From assembly GCA_004297945.1 (NCBI GenBank), contig SCRC01000047.1:1-34253 (forward strand): DNA of 34,253 bases, read 5' to 3'. The stretch comes from Candidimonas sp. GTDB taxonomy: Bacteria > Pseudomonadota > Gammaproteobacteria > Burkholderiales > Burkholderiaceae_B. Positions 33,358 through 34,253 of this stretch are shown one piece after another. Positions within the stretch are counted from its first letter, which is position 1. Each line of letters starts with the position of its first letter. The position numbers were made by a program, and so were the translations under genes. Under the pieces are notes generated by a model that saw nothing but the letters and a program-made list of their open reading frames with translations, was not told where the DNA came from and ran no database searches.

Positions 33358-33376
33358 GGCAGCCACAAGGGCTGCC
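33358..33376 (+). repeat. REP-like hairpin stem without tail
   Basis: GGCAGCC-ACAAG-GGCTGCC, a perfect stem, but the usual GCTACA tail is replaced by ATAGAT. It sits exactly where the neighbouring ABC-ATPase fragment stops. Confidence 0.75.
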
Positions 33377-33384
33377 ATAGATAG

Positions 33385-34253
<869 letters not shown>

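Overview
The window reads as a chromosomal segment of a beta-proteobacterium, most likely Alcaligenaceae (Pusillimonas/Bordetella-like). This is an inference from protein style, gene content and moderate-to-high GC; there is no rRNA gene here to confirm it. No tRNA, rRNA or CRISPR array was seen.

Left part (1-10.9 kb) looks like core genome: an erythrose-4-phosphate/glyceraldehyde-3-phosphate dehydrogenase, class II fumarase (fumC), a nitronate monooxygenase, a DUF488 protein, a protease-less NfeD plus slipin pair, a thioredoxin-fold protein, a membrane protein with two EXXE motifs plus a small partner, a fluoride module (fluoride riboswitch, crcB, DUF190), a Zn/Cd-type CDF exporter and a ferritin-like protein. 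Short hairpin repeats (GGCAGCC-ACAAG-GGCTGCC-GCTACA and variants with compensated stems) lie in the intergenic gaps.

Middle part (10.9-28.8 kb) is accessory and stress-related. It has an arsenic cluster (arsC, arsR, an internally deleted arsI/cadI-like remnant, ACR3), a cadmium unit (cadA divergent from cadR with a MerR-type 19-bp-spacer promoter), two poorly characterised membrane proteins (COG4705-like and DUF2127-like), a broken LysR regulator, and a GC-rich minus-strand operon: BlaI repressor, short BlaR1/M56 metalloprotease, RND membrane-fusion protein, RND pump and outer-membrane lipoprotein, with a secreted cupredoxin gene upstream. Then come an IS66 transposase remnant and a ClC chloride channel with a C-terminal regulatory region. 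None of the hairpin repeats was seen between about 10.83 and 28.98 kb, consistent with much of this block having been acquired separately.

Right part (29-34.25 kb) returns to repeat-bearing sequence: a PAP2/BcrC-like phosphatase followed closely by an OmpR-type response regulator and histidine kinase, an Lrp/AsnC regulator divergent from an EamA exporter, and then a roughly 0.9-kb patchwork of gene fragments (ABC ATPase, molybdopterin hydroxylase, mercuric reductase, probable M48 peptidase tail).

The strongest candidates for something little described are the BlaI/M56-controlled RND efflux operon with a likely leaderless first gene, the covarying hairpin repeat family, and the in-frame mini-ArsI. 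All functional statements are from sequence reading only.
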